64,000 nt of DNA from contig NC_080734.1 in the NCBI RefSeq assembly GCF_019097595.1, positions 18,992,892 to 19,056,891 of the forward strand, written 5' to 3'. Origin of the DNA: Hemibagrus wyckioides (taxonomy: Eukaryota; Chordata; Actinopteri; Siluriformes; Bagridae). The translations under genes were made by a program, and so were the position numbers. The notes below the pieces were generated by a model. That model was given only the letters and a program-made list of their open reading frames with translations, was not told the origin of the DNA and did not search any database. Of the stretch, positions 47,732 through 60,431 are shown one piece after another. Within the stretch, counting starts at the first letter, position 1. Each line of letters starts with the position of its first letter.

Positions 47732-48244
47732 TGATGTGTGCATGTGCGCTCAGAACAGAACCAAAAAAGGAATGAAAGCAAAGCGCCTCAGAGGGCCGAG
47801 TCCGAGCGTGTTTCAGCCACTGCCAAACTATTCCTGTAAAAGTGCACTTTCGGTGGTTGCACACTCCGGACACGGCAGGAGAGGGGCGGGAGATGAACGA
47901 GGGACTGAAGGGAAAGACACAAAGAGAAAGAAGACACCAGTGTGTGTTGTTTCATGTGGAAATTATGGATCTTTTGCGGTAGTGACCGATCCCGGGGCTG
48001 ATCCGGGGTTCAGGGCTTTTTGTCTCTGTGTATATACACTGAGATTGTACAAACACACACACACACTCCTGGGTTTTTGTTTTACATGGTATCATATATA
48101 AAAATCTGTTTCGTTCTATATGAGCTAAGCATGTTCATCACACTGTAACCTCTCTCCTGTCTTTTCTCTCTCGCTTTCTTTCTCATTTTCTGTCGGTTTT
48201 CAAGTCTTATCAGGTCTGTCAGACTCATTTCAGCTGCAGGAACG
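46936..48244. other. large intron H-I, spacer before the 38-bp array
   Basis: Contains a possible Tc1-type end (aaatattggcacccttcatg near 47224), (GT)n at 47684-47727 and otherwise unique DNA. No exon was recognised. Confidence 0.5.
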
Positions 48245-50677
48245 GGAGAGGGGGAGAGGGAGTGAGAAAGAGAGGGAGAGACAGGTAGGGAGAGAGGGAG
48301 TGAGAAAGAGAGGGAGAGACAGGTAGGGAGAGAGGGAGTGAGAAAGAGAGGGAGAGACAGGTAGGGAGAGAGGGAGTGAGAAAGAGAGGGAGAGACAGGT
48401 AGGGAGAGAGGGAGTGAGAAAGAGAGGGAGAGACAGGTAGGGAGAGAGGGAGTGAGACAGAGAGGGAGAGACAGGTAGGGAGAGAGGGAGTGAGACAGAG
48501 AGGGAGAGACAGGTAGGGAGAGAGGGAGTGAGACAGAGAGGGAGAGACAGGTAGGGAGAGAGGGAGTGAGACAGAGAGGGAGAGACAGGTAGGGAGAGAG
48601 GGAGTGAGACAGAGAGGGAGAGACAGGTAGGGAGAGAGGGAGTGAGACAGAGAGGGAGAGACAGGTAGGGAGAGAGGGAGTGAGACAGAGAGGGAGAGAC
48701 AGGTAGGGAGAGAGGGAGTGAGACAGAGAGGGAGAGACAGGTAGGGAGAGAGGGAGTGAGACAGAGAGGGAGAGACAGGTAGGGAGAGAGGGAGTGAGAC
48801 AGAGAGGGAGAGACAGGTAGGGAGAGAGGGAGTGAGACAGAGAGGGAGAGACAGGTAGGGAGAGAGGGAGTGAGACAGAGAGGGAGAGACAGGTAGGGAG
48901 AGAGGGAGTGAGACAGAGAGGGAGAGACAGGTAGGGAGAGAGGGAGTGAGACAGAGAGGGAGAGACAGGTAGGGAGAGAGGGAGTGAGACAGAGAGGGAG
49001 AGACAGGTAGGGAGAGAGGGAGTGAGACAGAGAGGGAGAGACAGGTAGGGAGAGAGGGAGTGAGACAGAGAGGGAGAGACAGGTAGGGAGAGAGGGAGTG
49101 AGACAGAGAGGGAGAGACAGGTAGGGAGAGAGGGAGTGAGACAGAGAGGGAGAGACAGGTAGGGAGAGAGGGAGTGAGACAGAGAGGGAGAGACAGGTAG
49201 GGAGAGAGGGAGTGAGACAGAGAGGGAGAGACAGGTAGGGAGAGAGGGAGTGAGACAGAGAGGGAGAGACAGGTAGGGAGAGAGGGAGTGAGACAGAGAG
49301 GGAGAGACAGGTAGGGAGAGAGGGAGTGAGACAGAGAGGGAGAGACAGGTAGGGAGAGAGGGAGTGAGACAGAGAGGGAGAGACAGGTAGGGAGAGAGGG
49401 AGTGAGACAGAGAGGGAGAGACAGGTAGGGAGAGAGGGAGTGAGACAGAGAGGGAGAGACAGGTAGGGAGAGAGGGAGTGAGACAGAGAGGGAGAGACAG
49501 GTAGGGAGAGAGGGAGTGAGACAGAGAGGGAGAGACAGGTAGGGAGAGAGGGAGTGAGACAGAGAGGGAGAGACAGGTAGGGAGAGAGGGAGTGAGACAG
49601 AGAGGGAGAGACAGGTAGGGAGAGAGGGAGTGAGACAGAGAGGGAGAGACAGGTAGGGAGAGAGGGAGTGAGACAGAGAGGGAGAGACAGGTAGGGAGAG
49701 AGGGAGTGAGACAGAGAGGGAGAGACAGGTAGGGAGAGAGGGAGTGAGACAGAGAGGGAGAGACAGGTAGGGAGAGAGGGAGTGAGACAGAGAGGGAGAG
49801 ACAGGTAGGGAGAGAGGGAGTGAGACAGAGAGGGAGAGACAGGTAGGGAGAGAGGGAGTGAGACAGAGAGGGAGAGACAGGTAGGGAGAGAGGGAGTGAG
49901 ACAGAGAGGGAGAGACAGGTAGGGAGAGAGGGAGTGAGACAGAGAGGGAGAGACAGGTAGGGAGAGAGGGAGTGAGACAGAGAGGGAGAGACAGGTAGGG
50001 AGAGAGGGAGTGAGACAGAGAGGGAGAGACAGGTAGGGAGAGAGGGAGTGAGACAGAGAGGGAGAGACAGGTAGGGAGAGAGGGAGTGAGACAGAGAGGG
50101 AGAGACAGGTAGGGAGAGAGGGAGTGAGACAGAGAGGGAGAGACAGGTAGGGAGAGAGGGAGTGAGACAGAGAGGGAGAGACAGGTAGGGAGAGAGGGAG
50201 TGAGACAGAGAGGGAGAGACAGGTAGGGAGAGAGGGAGTGAGACAGAGAGGGAGAGACAGGTAGGGAGAGAGGGAGTGAGACAGAGAGGGAGAGACAGGT
50301 AGGGAGAGAGGGAGTGAGACAGAGAGGGAGAGACAGGTAGGGAGAGAGGGAGTGAGACAGAGAGGGAGAGACAGGTAGGGAGAGAGGGAGTGAGACAGAG
50401 AGGGAGAGACAGGTAGGGAGAGAGGGAGTGAGACAGAGAGGGAGAGACAGGTAGGGAGAGAGGGAGTGAGACAGAGAGGGAGAGACAGGTAGGGAGAGAG
50501 GGAGTGAGACAGAGAGGGAGAGACAGGTAGGGAGAGAGGGAGTGAGACAGAGAGGGAGAGACAGGTAGGGAGAGAGGGAGTGAGACAGAGAGGGAGAGAC
50601 AGGTAGGGAGAGAGGGAGTGAGACAGAGAGGGAGAGACAGGTAGGGAGAGAGGGAGTGAGACAGAGAGGGAGAGACA
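48245..50677. repeat. 38-bp minisatellite, about 64 near-identical units
   Basis: Unit in two parts: gagacaggtagggagagagg and gagtgagacagagaggga. The first five units (tgaga at 48263, 48301, 48339, 48377 and 48415) have gaaag where every later unit has gacag; otherwise the array is essentially perfect over 2.4 kb. The plus strand is almost pure purine. Because three units make 114 bp, the minus strand stays open for a 1120-codon frame (48225-51587) reading Ser/Leu/Pro; this is an artefact. Confidence 0.96.
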
Positions 50678-51515
50678 GACAGGAAGGGAGGGAGGGAGGG
50701 AGGGAGAAAGAGAGAGAGAGACAGACAGGAAGGGAGGGAGGGAGGGAGGGAGGGAGAAAGAGAGAGAGAGACAGACAGGAAGGGAGGGAGGGAGGGAGGG
50801 AGGGAGAAAGAGAGAGAGAGACAGACAGGAAGGGAGGGAGGGAGGGAGAAAGAGAGAGAGAGACAGACAGGAAGGGAGGGAGGGAGGGAGGGAGGGAGAA
50901 AGAGAGAGAGAGAGAGAGACAGACAGAGGGAGGGAGAAAGAGAGGGAGAGACAGGTAGGGAGAGAGAAAGAGAGGGAGACAGGGAGGGAGAAAGGGAGAG
51001 AGAGAGAGACAGGAAGGGAGACAGGGAGGGAGAAAGGGAGAGAGAGAGAGAGACAGGAAGGGAGACGGGGAGGGAGAAAGGGAGAGAGAGACAGGTAGGG
51101 AGAGAGAAAGAGAGGGAGACAGGGAGGGAGAAAGGGAGAGAGAGAGAGACAGGAAGGGAGACGGGGAGGGAGAAAGGGAGAGAGAGAGAGAGACAGACAG
51201 GAAGGGAGGGAGGGAGAAAGAGAGAGAGAGACAGAGGGAGGGAGAAAGAGAGAGAGACAGACAGGAAGGGAGGGAGGGAGAAAGAGAGAGAGAGACAGAC
51301 AGAGGGAGGGAGGGAGGGAGGGAGGGAGAAAGAGAGAGACAGAGACAGGGAGGGAGAAAGAGAGAGTGATGGAGGGAGAGAGGGAGGAGAGAGAGAGGGA
51401 GAGAAGGGGAGAGAGAGACAGAGGGAGAGATTGGGAGAGAAGGACAGAGGGAGAGAAAGGGAGAGAGAGAGAGACCGAGGGAGAGGCAGTGAGAGAAGGG
51501 GGGGGGGGAGTGAGG
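50678..51515. repeat. GGGA/GA/GACA purine-rich repeat block
   Basis: Continuation of the purine-rich strand with irregular units built from ggga, gaga, gaaag and gacag, including several copies of gacagacaggaagggaggga. It ends in a G-run near 51499-51509. Confidence 0.9.
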
Positions 51516-52224
51516 GAGGGCTTCCCCCTCTATGTTAAAAAGTAAAAGAGAATATAGAGCAGAACCCAGAGAGACTCTCGGCTCCACATCTGGAAACAGT
51601 TAGGGTGAAATGTGCTTGGAGCCGAGTGACAGAGCGAGGGAGCAGCCTTCATACCACACATTAAAACTGTATGAAAGAGAGGAAGCCTTCTCGCCTCGCC
51701 TCGCCTCGCCTCGCTCTCCATACTGCTTTCTCTCATTGTCAGGTGTTTTGTTTTGGTTTTTGAGGAATAATGTCCCGCAGGTTTCCTCTGAGAGTTCCAC
51801 CTGAGTAGGTGTACAATGAGAGCCGCTTGTTCCGTAAAGCTTTTCAGTTCAGTACGATGCAGGAAGTCGTTCAGGGCGTTCCTTCTGGTTTTGTGGACCT
51901 TCTACAATCCATAAACAAACGCATGCTAACGCAAAACTTCGGAATTGCCGTGAGAAGCCGCGAGGCTTCACTTCAGCTGAATTAACACTAAACAGCAGGC
52001 TGGATATTTCTCCTTACACATCCCATACAGGTGCTGGTTTTCTCAGTCTCTGTGGGCTGAGATGTAACGAGACGCGTATGCTGACCATCACTTACAGGCT
52101 GAATTTCTGGCAAATGCTGACCATCAGCTTTTCTTAGAGACAGAATTTCTGGCAGAACAGACTTTATGACTTTATGATCTGGAGCTTCTGACTTCCAGGT
52201 GAAGCTCTGGCAATGTCACGGTCT

Positions 52225-52305
<81 letters not shown>

Positions 52306-54964
52306 CTACAGGTATATAGGTGGGTGATATGTCTCATAAACCTTAAAAATTGTGGCTTGTGGATTATATTATTATTTCTGTCCGATCTTGCACCGCTACA
52401 CACACACACACACCTGACCAGGTACAAACTCAGCCCTGACATGTTCGATCTGATTATCTTACCCTGCCCTGGGCAATAACTTCCAACTAAGGAAATGGAA
52501 ACAAACACAACACAAGACAAATGCACTTGTTGCAGACCAACACACACACTCTCTCTCACACACACACACACACACACGCTTGTGACTTTCTGGGATCCTT
52601 CCAGTGAAGTGCATCATTTCCAGCGAAGTACAATCAACCTCTCAGCTAATCGGCTGCATGGAAAGCCTCTGTAGGCCTGTATAAGGATGTTGGTTCAGGG
52701 TTTTGGGTCCATTGTCCTTAGGAATACACGTCCTTAACACTTTACAGTCACACCCACAGTGTTTGATATGCCGTGTGTGTGTGTGATAGAGTGCACAAGG
52801 ACTTTGTACACTTTCTGACCTCATAATCAGAGGCCTGAGCTCTGCCTACTGCAAAATATGTCCGTATAACGTGTGTGTGTGTGTGTGTGTTACAGGCTAT
52901 GATTTAGTAAGGCATTTAACCTCGGGTATGATTTCGTGATTCAAGTCCTAAAAAGCACTAAAAAAAACCACCAGGTTGCATCACAAAGAAGCAGCAAAAT
53001 CAGAAGAAGATATTAAATAATAAAAAGTTTTAGTTTATGGACCTTTTAAAGACTGAAATGATCCAGGAAATTGAAAAAACTGACATGATATCCTACTGTA
53101 ATCTATTTAGAATAATGGCTTAGAAGAATGAGTGAGCTGACCATTCCTTTTGTAACACACACACACACTTAACATTTAATGTTTATAGAGCTCATAGAGC
53201 CATCACGGGAGTTGGGGGTGGGTGGGTTATGATTTTCTTATTTTCTAAGCAATATATTATGACTATACAATAAAGTCAAGTAGAATTTAATGATCTTTGA
53301 CTCTGGTTCTGATAAATAGGCAGAATATCACTGTTCACATTTAATAGTTTGTTTGTGATTTTTAAAAAAATTTTTTTACAAGGTTCCCCGACTGTAAATA
53401 AGCTAACGTTAAATCATACGCTTTATTCTACAAAGTCTTTGTATTTTATGACCCGCCTCTCGACAGGCCATCACTTCTGAGACGCTTTGTGTTTACGCCC
53501 TAGAGCTTGAAAACCTTGCCGATGTTCTTCCCAGAACAGACTTTGCGGCCCTCAGTCACACTAAAAACATCTCCAGAATGTCAGAACAACATTTACGGGT
53601 TTATTTTTTTGCTTAATACAACAGTCCACATGGCAGTGGTAGAGAAGGACACTAATTATAGAGCGCCGGATCACAGTGCTACTGACTGGAGGAGGTTGTG
53701 AGGTTTTAGTGTAATGCTGTGTCCCCAGTTAGAGCCGTGTTTGTTAAAGTGGACGATGTGGGAGGATGTGGAAGCCTATAGGCGCGTGTGAAGGATATGC
53801 AGATTACGTTCATCTCTGACCGCAGGAAAACACTCAGCATGAGTCGTCACACGCACAGAAATAGCGCTCATTTCGGAAACGGAAGCCGTTTTAGACGAAA
53901 GTCTCATGGTGTCAGCTGATCAGATGACGATAAACTGTTGATTTTATTTGTTTTTAACATCAGCAGCAGCTTGTGAGCTTGTGTGTAGATGTTGGTGAGG
54001 TCACACATAGCCTTCACGTCATGGCCTCAAACGAAATAAAGTCAGTAGGCTATCACACTTGACCTGATTTATTTATTTATTAAAGAGTAGTCCTCTAGTA
54101 ACTGAGAGTTGACAACGCGTTGTCACCTAGCATGCAGTTCATTTTGAGCGGTTTGCTTTTTAGAAATAAATTTGTATGTTTCCCAAAGACACAGGGTTGC
54201 CAGGTTTCAGCCCACGTCAGCATTTTCTGAAACTAGCTCAAAAAATCCTGGGAACTGGAAAGGGAGACACATTTTTCAGGTTCTTTTGTCTTTAGTGTAG
54301 AGAAACAAGGTCACCTTGCTGCACACACATGGGATATTCTAATGGGATGCACGTTATTCACTCTACAAATCCCCCTTTATCGTTGCAATATCTTACTGTA
54401 GATATGGTTTTGTACACCATAAATACACTGTCTGTACTTACAATTTGTCTTTGTTTTCAATTATTTATTAAATTTCATTCTGATAATTTGCTATAAAACA
54501 AGGCCACAGAGTTTTTATCATTTATCAGAATTTTGTGTACATATTATGACTCTGCCAACCCACAGTGAATGTTCATTAACTGTCTTAACTAAAAATGTTG
54601 TTAGAGTGGACATCAGGATTTGATTGGACGATTTCTGCTCCAGTGGGTGTATCCCAGTAAGTTAGAGCTCCATGCAGTTCCCATTTTCGACCACTAGGTG
54701 CACTAAAATCTCAGGAAGTTGTGAGCCTCGTGATGTCACATCTGAAAAGCTGTACAAATCAATGGGATGTCGGCTTATCTGTCCAATCGCAGTATTGTTT
54801 AAAACGTTGATCACTCAAAAGATGCTTTTTATTATATAATAGTTGAGATTAAGGACTGAATGATGGATGTAAATGATGTGCGGCTCTGCTCCACCCCCCA
54901 CCCCCCTTTGGTCGAGTGGCGACTGATCCATACTTTCCTTTCTGTTTCCTATTCCATCCTGTAG
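51516..54964. other. large intron H-I, last part
   Basis: Unique sequence with (CA)n at 52228-52303 (about 38 units) and shorter CA/GT runs near 52399, 52545-52576 and 52870-52890, and a cctcg repeat near 51690-51715. It ends in the exon I acceptor. No further exon was recognised. Confidence 0.55.
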
Positions 54965-55654
54965 GAACCCAGAACAACTGAAGCAGCTCCACGATCAGGT
55001 CCTCCTAGAGCAGCAGGAAGCCGCTAAGTGGCAGCAATCACAGCAGCCTGAACCGAAAGCCCCGCCCCTTCCCCAGCAGCAGCAGCAGCCGCCGCCTCAG
55101 GAGGTCCCGCCTCCATCTCCGCCTCTTCCCCCTCCTCCCTCCTTCCAGGAGCTGGAGTGCAGCACCATGCAGACGAGCACGTTCAACTATGCCCGCCCCA
55201 AGCAATTCATCGCCGCCCAATCTCCCATCAGCCCCAGCGGCGGTTCGGTGAGCTACTCCACCCAGTCCTCCACCTCCTCAGGCTCCAGTTTGGCATCGCC
55301 ACTCTCGCCCTCCTCTACCCACAAACCGTTTGGCCGTGTCACCCTGCCGCCTTTCCAGCCGTTGCCTAAAGGAGGCAGCGTGGAGTCGCCAGGCTCGCCT
55401 TCCTTTCCTCCTCCTCCTCCACCCTTCCTCAGCTCTAGCACCGTCACCTCTCCCTGTGGCCCACCGCAGGACTTTCCCCCTCCGCCACCTCCGCCCCCAC
55501 CTCCTGTCACCACAAGCCCCACCCGTTCTGACAGCTCCTCCCCTTTCACACCCAAGCCCCAGTCACCTGCTGGGTATTTGGTGTCTGTGCTGCCGGCCAC
55601 GCCCCCTGCACCACCTGTCAATGCACTAGGGCTGCCCAAAGGAAACGGCACAGT
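54965..55654 (+). CDS. palld: palladin exon I: second proline-rich region, start of short isoform
   Basis: Acceptor ccatcctgtag, donor gtaagt. 690 nt: one base, 229 codons, two bases. It begins NPEQLKQLHDQVLLEQQEAA (helical, Gln-rich), then QQQQQ, then proline runs. The block MQTSTFNYARPKQFIAAQ at 55167 matches the N terminus of the short palladin isoform of mammals (ATG with ACC just before it, a good context), so this ATG is the likely start of that isoform. Downstream are SFPPPPPPF and DFPPPPPPPPPP, two FPPPP-type EVH1 (VASP/Mena) ligands that can also serve profilin and SH3 domains. It ends VNALGLPKGNG, matching human VNALGLPKG. The high GC and Pro content differs from the AT-rich introns around it. 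Confidence 0.93.
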
Positions 55655-56302
55655 GTAAGTACCTGTTCCCCTCTGCTGCTTTTAGCGCTGATCACAATTT
55701 ATTTATTATTTAAACGTTGATGCATTCTGAAGTGGTAATTACGAGTAAGTCGTGTTCATGTGCTTTATTGTCAGAGACAACTCCAAGTTAATTCCATATG
55801 GATCATATTTCTTTTTTATTTTAGTTTTATTTTGATAATGATAGTGGAATTGTGGTCAAGTTTATTATATCATGCTGTAGAAATCTCCCAACATGCATAG
55901 ACCTGCTGCTTCTTTACATAAATACATAACACGAGCGACAAAACAGCCATTACGAACAGTTAGAAAAATGAACAAAACCTGTCCTTCTGGAACCAAACAC
56001 CTCCTCCTCCTCCGTCATGGTGATTTAGGCCTCGGTTATCATAACGATCTCTGTTTTCCAGTCGTAATTACGACTTATGCAACTTCCTAGCGGGAAACTT
56101 GTATTTAAGATGATTCCGATAGCACACGAAGGGCGCATAATGACATGTCATGTCGAAACAAAGCTCTTTTTTTGTTGATCGAAAATGACTCATGATTAAA
56201 AAGGAGTAAAAGAGTTTGCTTCTCTGAATAAATGTGGTAAAAAATTTAGATTGCAGCTTTAAGCAAATCCTGATTTCTCATTTTAGCTTTGATTGAGCAG
56301 CC

Positions 56303-56526
<224 letters not shown>

Positions 56527-56989
56527 CTAAAGTCACTAGCGCACACTTCACCCTAAACAAAGCCACATGTTCACGTCCCACCAAGTGCACGGCTTTTTTG
56601 ATGTTTAAGTGATCGGCAGTAGTGCACTGTGCAGGGAGCGTGTATTGTAATTTGGAGCGTAGCCACGGACTCCTGCAGCTGCTCTGCGGCTCCTGGATAG
56701 AAGCTCATGTTTACATTCTTATAAAGCATGTTTATAGAGATGGAAGGACCTTTTTAGAGACAGGAGGGGGAATGTTTGTGTGTGTGTGTGTGTGTGTTCT
56801 GAGTTAAAACAAAGAGCTTTATCAAAGTGTGTGTTTATGCCTCGGAATGATATAAATGGGACGTTGGAGGATGGCAGTATCAAGGTCTTTTGTGGGAAAA
56901 TGGGTCATAATAAGTGTTGTCTTACAACACACACACACACATACACACACACATACTGTTCACTCACTCACTCGCTTTCATATTAACTG

Positions 56990-57215
56990 GTCAGGGGCAT
57001 TGTGGATCACTGGGAATGAGGCAGGGATATACCCTGGATCAGAAACCCGGCCCCCTCACACACACACTTATACACACTCAGAAAGCCATTCATCTCAGTT
57101 AATCCACGTACTGGCTTGTTTCTTGGGATGAACATGCAGAGAAACTCTGTAGTCAGTAAACAGAGCTCAGGATTAAACCACGAGGCAAGCCTACCTACTG
57201 CACCACCGCCTTGTG
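56990..57215 (-). mobile_element. diverged SINE-like copy
   Basis: Order of faint matches is the same as in the SINE at 1755-2115 (gcagggatataccctggat, aacatgcag, ccacgaggca, ctactgcaccaccgcc at the head). The divergence is high. Confidence 0.4.
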
Positions 57216-58246
57216 CACACCGTTACACTACACAATTACTGACCCCAGCAGCTGGGCAGTGAAAACTGCTCTTATCTTATCTTCAGAAATAAGAGCTCTG
57301 CGTGCTTAGATCAACGTGAGATCTCTAGCTGAGGGTCATCTCGGCTTTATTCGAGCTGATGAAGTGCGTGCTACAACCGTAAATTTACACTTCAAAAAGA
57401 AACCTTTCCTTCTTCTGTGTCCCTGCAACCGTCTTTTATCATCGAAGACTGTGAATAAAAGATTTAGATTTTTATAAATATCCTTTTACATGTACACACA
57501 TTTCTGTGACCCTGTAGGGTTTTATGTGGTTTTGTGTAGGACCAAATAAAGGTGTGTGTGTGTGTGGGTTGGGGGTGGGGCTCGGGGTGGGGGGGTAGTT
57601 TAGCAGGGTTTCTGATGGGCATGTCAGTGTTTAGGCCGCGATCGGCTGATCTGACCTGGCCAGTAGTCAGGAGGCGGGGCAGTTACAGGGACCAGAGAAG
57701 ATAGGGGGTGGGACAGTCAGGAGGACTAGGGAAGACAGGGGGCGGGACATCCAGCATCTGTCAGTCAGAACTGTGTCTCCTGGGTTTGAGACATGATTTC
57801 TGTGAGAGCTGGAGGAGATTTTTGAGCAGAACAGATGTTCAGAAGGATCAGCTCACTCCAGACAGGATACGTTCCACATTTTTACAACCGCTTATGAATT
57901 CTCACACGTCCATGACACCAGAGCAGTCTGATGGGTTTTTGGAAGGCTTTTCTGCAGTGTCTCGACAATGGCCGATTGTAATAAATGGTGACACTGATAA
58001 ATCAAATAAGATTTCTCTACTGGAGTTATTTAATGCAGTCTGACACAGTCCATGAGGAGCTAGAGGAACTGTATAACTTGCATTACATTTCAAATACATT
58101 AGAGCAGCCATTAATAATTTATTCTCCACAAAGCATCTTGCATCAACGTTTTGCGTTGCATTGCTATTAAACAGGTACACAAAGTCTTATTTCAGTTAAA
58201 ATTCTGCTGTCTTTTCTTTTCTCTGTCCCGTGCGGCTGTCAAACAG

Positions 58247-58382
58247 CGGGTTCCTGCGGAAGAGCAACCGCACTCCACGGATCGTAAGCGACTCCGAGAT
58301 CCAGGACTCGAAAGATGCCGTCATTCAAGACCTGGAGAGGAAGCTGCGCTTTAAAGAGGAACGTGTCAGCAATGGCCAGCAG
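58247..58382 (+). CDS. palld: palladin exon J: basic/coiled segment, alpha-actinin-binding region
   Basis: Acceptor ggctgtcaaacag, donor gtgtgt. One base completes Val, then 45 codons: GFLRKSNRTPRIVSDSEIQ, then DSKDAVIQDLERKLRFKE, then ERVSNGQQ. The DAVIQDLERKLRFKE helix is nearly invariant in palladin, myopalladin and myotilin. With the next exon it forms the region known to bind the EF-hand domain of alpha-actinin. The donor site lies at the first unit of a (GT)n run (58383-58408), so the splice site is part of a microsatellite. Confidence 0.95.
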
Positions 58383-59257
58383 GTGTGTGTGTGTGTGTGT
58401 GTGTGTGTCACACATGAATAAAGGATTATTAACAGGTTTCAGACTCTAATAAACACACCATAACTCTTACAGAAAACAGAATATTATGGAGAACCTCATT
58501 TCTATCTACTGCATCTTTACAGTCTGTGGAATTCTCACGAACAGCAGTTTTCCCCAAAAATGTGAAACTCTTGAAATTCTCTTTATTCGAATTAGTTGAA
58601 CTTGCTGTCTAATTATCTGCTTCCATTTAATGTAGTGAATAAATGTATAAGGGATCATAGCACTGTTTCCCAGCCTGAATAAAGCTGGCCTGTGCTTTTT
58701 CCCCCACATTGTAGCTCATCAATAAAAAAACAACTCAAGCCCATGATAACTGCGACGACTCGAGTCAGTGTTTTAGATTAAACACGCAAAAATGTCTGTA
58801 TTGATTGATCTACTTGGATACAAGTGAGCCGCCATGCTGTTTTGAGGTCACTTGTGGATATCAGCGGAGTTGAGCAGACCAACTCGGATGTTTCTTTGCT
58901 TCTTTTTCTGGACGGTGGTCAGGAATTACAAGTCGAATGTGGCGTCAGGTTATGGGTCTGTGTACTGCATTAAAGAATTATTTGCAAGCCATATTTATTT
59001 TTGGTGCAAATCGATCTCAATTCGATTTATGGCGCTTGGTTAAATGTTACTGAAGGGATGGGAAGAGATGAGCTGGATATCGGTCCACTTCCTGTGTGTG
59101 TGTTCCTAGTAGAAACCCAACCGAACAAACCCCCTCCAGCACTGACTCGGCATGGTCACTAATCGTTCGTGTAGTAAAACTCCTCTAAAATGACAAGTGC
59201 TGTGAGAATGTGACACACTAACCTGAGCCCTCACCCATTAATCCTGCTTGCTTTCAG
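58383..59257. other. intron between exons J and K
   Basis: Begins with (GT)n immediately at the donor. Otherwise unique, with no exon or repeat recognised. Confidence 0.7.
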
Positions 59258-59359
59258 AGGTTAACCTATGAAGAGAAGATGGCTCGCAGGCTTCTGGGGG
59301 CTGACAACGCAGCCACAGTGTTTAACACACAACAAACAGAGGAGGAGCCCCCTACACAG
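59258..59359 (+). CDS. palld: palladin exon K: YEEKMARRLLGAD motif
   Basis: Acceptor tgctttcag, donor gtacac. 34 codons, phase 0 at both ends: RLTYEEKMARRLLGADNAA, then TVFNTQQTEEEPPTQ. The first part completes the alpha-actinin-binding segment shared by palladin, myopalladin and myotilin; the second part is the acidic linker before Ig3. Because it is symmetric, it could be skipped in frame. Confidence 0.95.
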
Positions 59360-59917
59360 GTACACACACACACTAACCTGGTATATCTACATGCTGCACC
59401 TTCAGGGGGACCAGATACGAGTCTCTGCTCACATCTGCTTAATGCGTTCATCTTAACATTATTCTTCCATTAAAGCTGCAGTCTGTAATTTTGTGCAGTT
59501 GATTATAAAATTTGTGTCCATGATGATGATTTCTCCCCACATATTGTAGTGGTCTCAGTAGTTTCTTCCTGTAAGGGATTCTGTGTTTATTTTTCTGGCC
59601 CAGAATGTAGCCCCACTCCTACTAGCACTAAGCCGCTCAGCACCACCTCTATTTTTTCTCCTTAAAAGGCAACTTGGTGGTCAATATTTACAGCATCGCA
59701 AGGGTTCTGAGGAACTCTTCAACATAAAAAGCTTTGCCGTCTTGTGTACGTTCTCTCCATGTGATGCTGAAAGTGATCAGGAGGTAAACTAGTGACATGT
59801 ATGAGAGGTAACCAGTGAGGATTTTTACTTATTGCTCCTTTAATCTGAACTCATCTTGCACATGGCCTGTTTTATCAGGTAAAGTATGTGGTATTTTTGA
59901 AAAGTAAAATTAAAAAA

Positions 59918-60099
59918 AGAGACAGACAGACGGAGTGAGAGAGACCGAGTGAAAGAGATGGACAGAAATAGGGACAGACAGACAGACGGAGTGAGATAGA
60001 TGGAGTGAAAGAGATGGACAGAAATAGGGACAGACAGACAGACATAGAGAGATAGATACAGACAGAGAGATAGATAGATGGATAGATAAACAGACAGAC

Positions 60100-60135
<36 letters not shown>

Positions 60136-60262
60136 GGATGGATGGATGGATGGATGGATGGATGGATGGATGGATGGATTGTCTATCTATCTATCTGTCT
60201 ATCTATCTATCTGACAGACAGACAGGCAGATAGAGAGAGATAGATACAGACAGAGATAGATG

Positions 60263-60304
<42 letters not shown>

Positions 60305-60347
60305 TAGAGAGAGAGAGATACAGACAGACAGAGAGAGAGAGACAGAC

Positions 60348-60412
<65 letters not shown>

Positions 60413-60431
60413 CAGACAGATAGAGAGAGAG
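59918..60431. repeat. GACA/GATA/GATG compound tetranucleotide array
   Basis: Runs of gaca, gata and gatg (gatg about 60133-60178) and mixed GA. A short inverted piece in the middle (ctat/ctgt at 60182-60210) makes a local inverted repeat with the flanking gata runs, so a hairpin is possible. Confidence 0.93.

Noticed and set aside
48225..51587. 1120-codon minus-strand frame rich in Ser, Leu and Pro
   Set aside because: Produced by the 38-bp purine array and neighbouring GA/GGGA repeats. No non-repeat domain.
55038..55651. Gly-rich and Arg-rich frames opposite or overlapping exon I
   Set aside because: They are other-frame readings of the proline-rich palladin exon; the supported frame is in phase with exons H and J.
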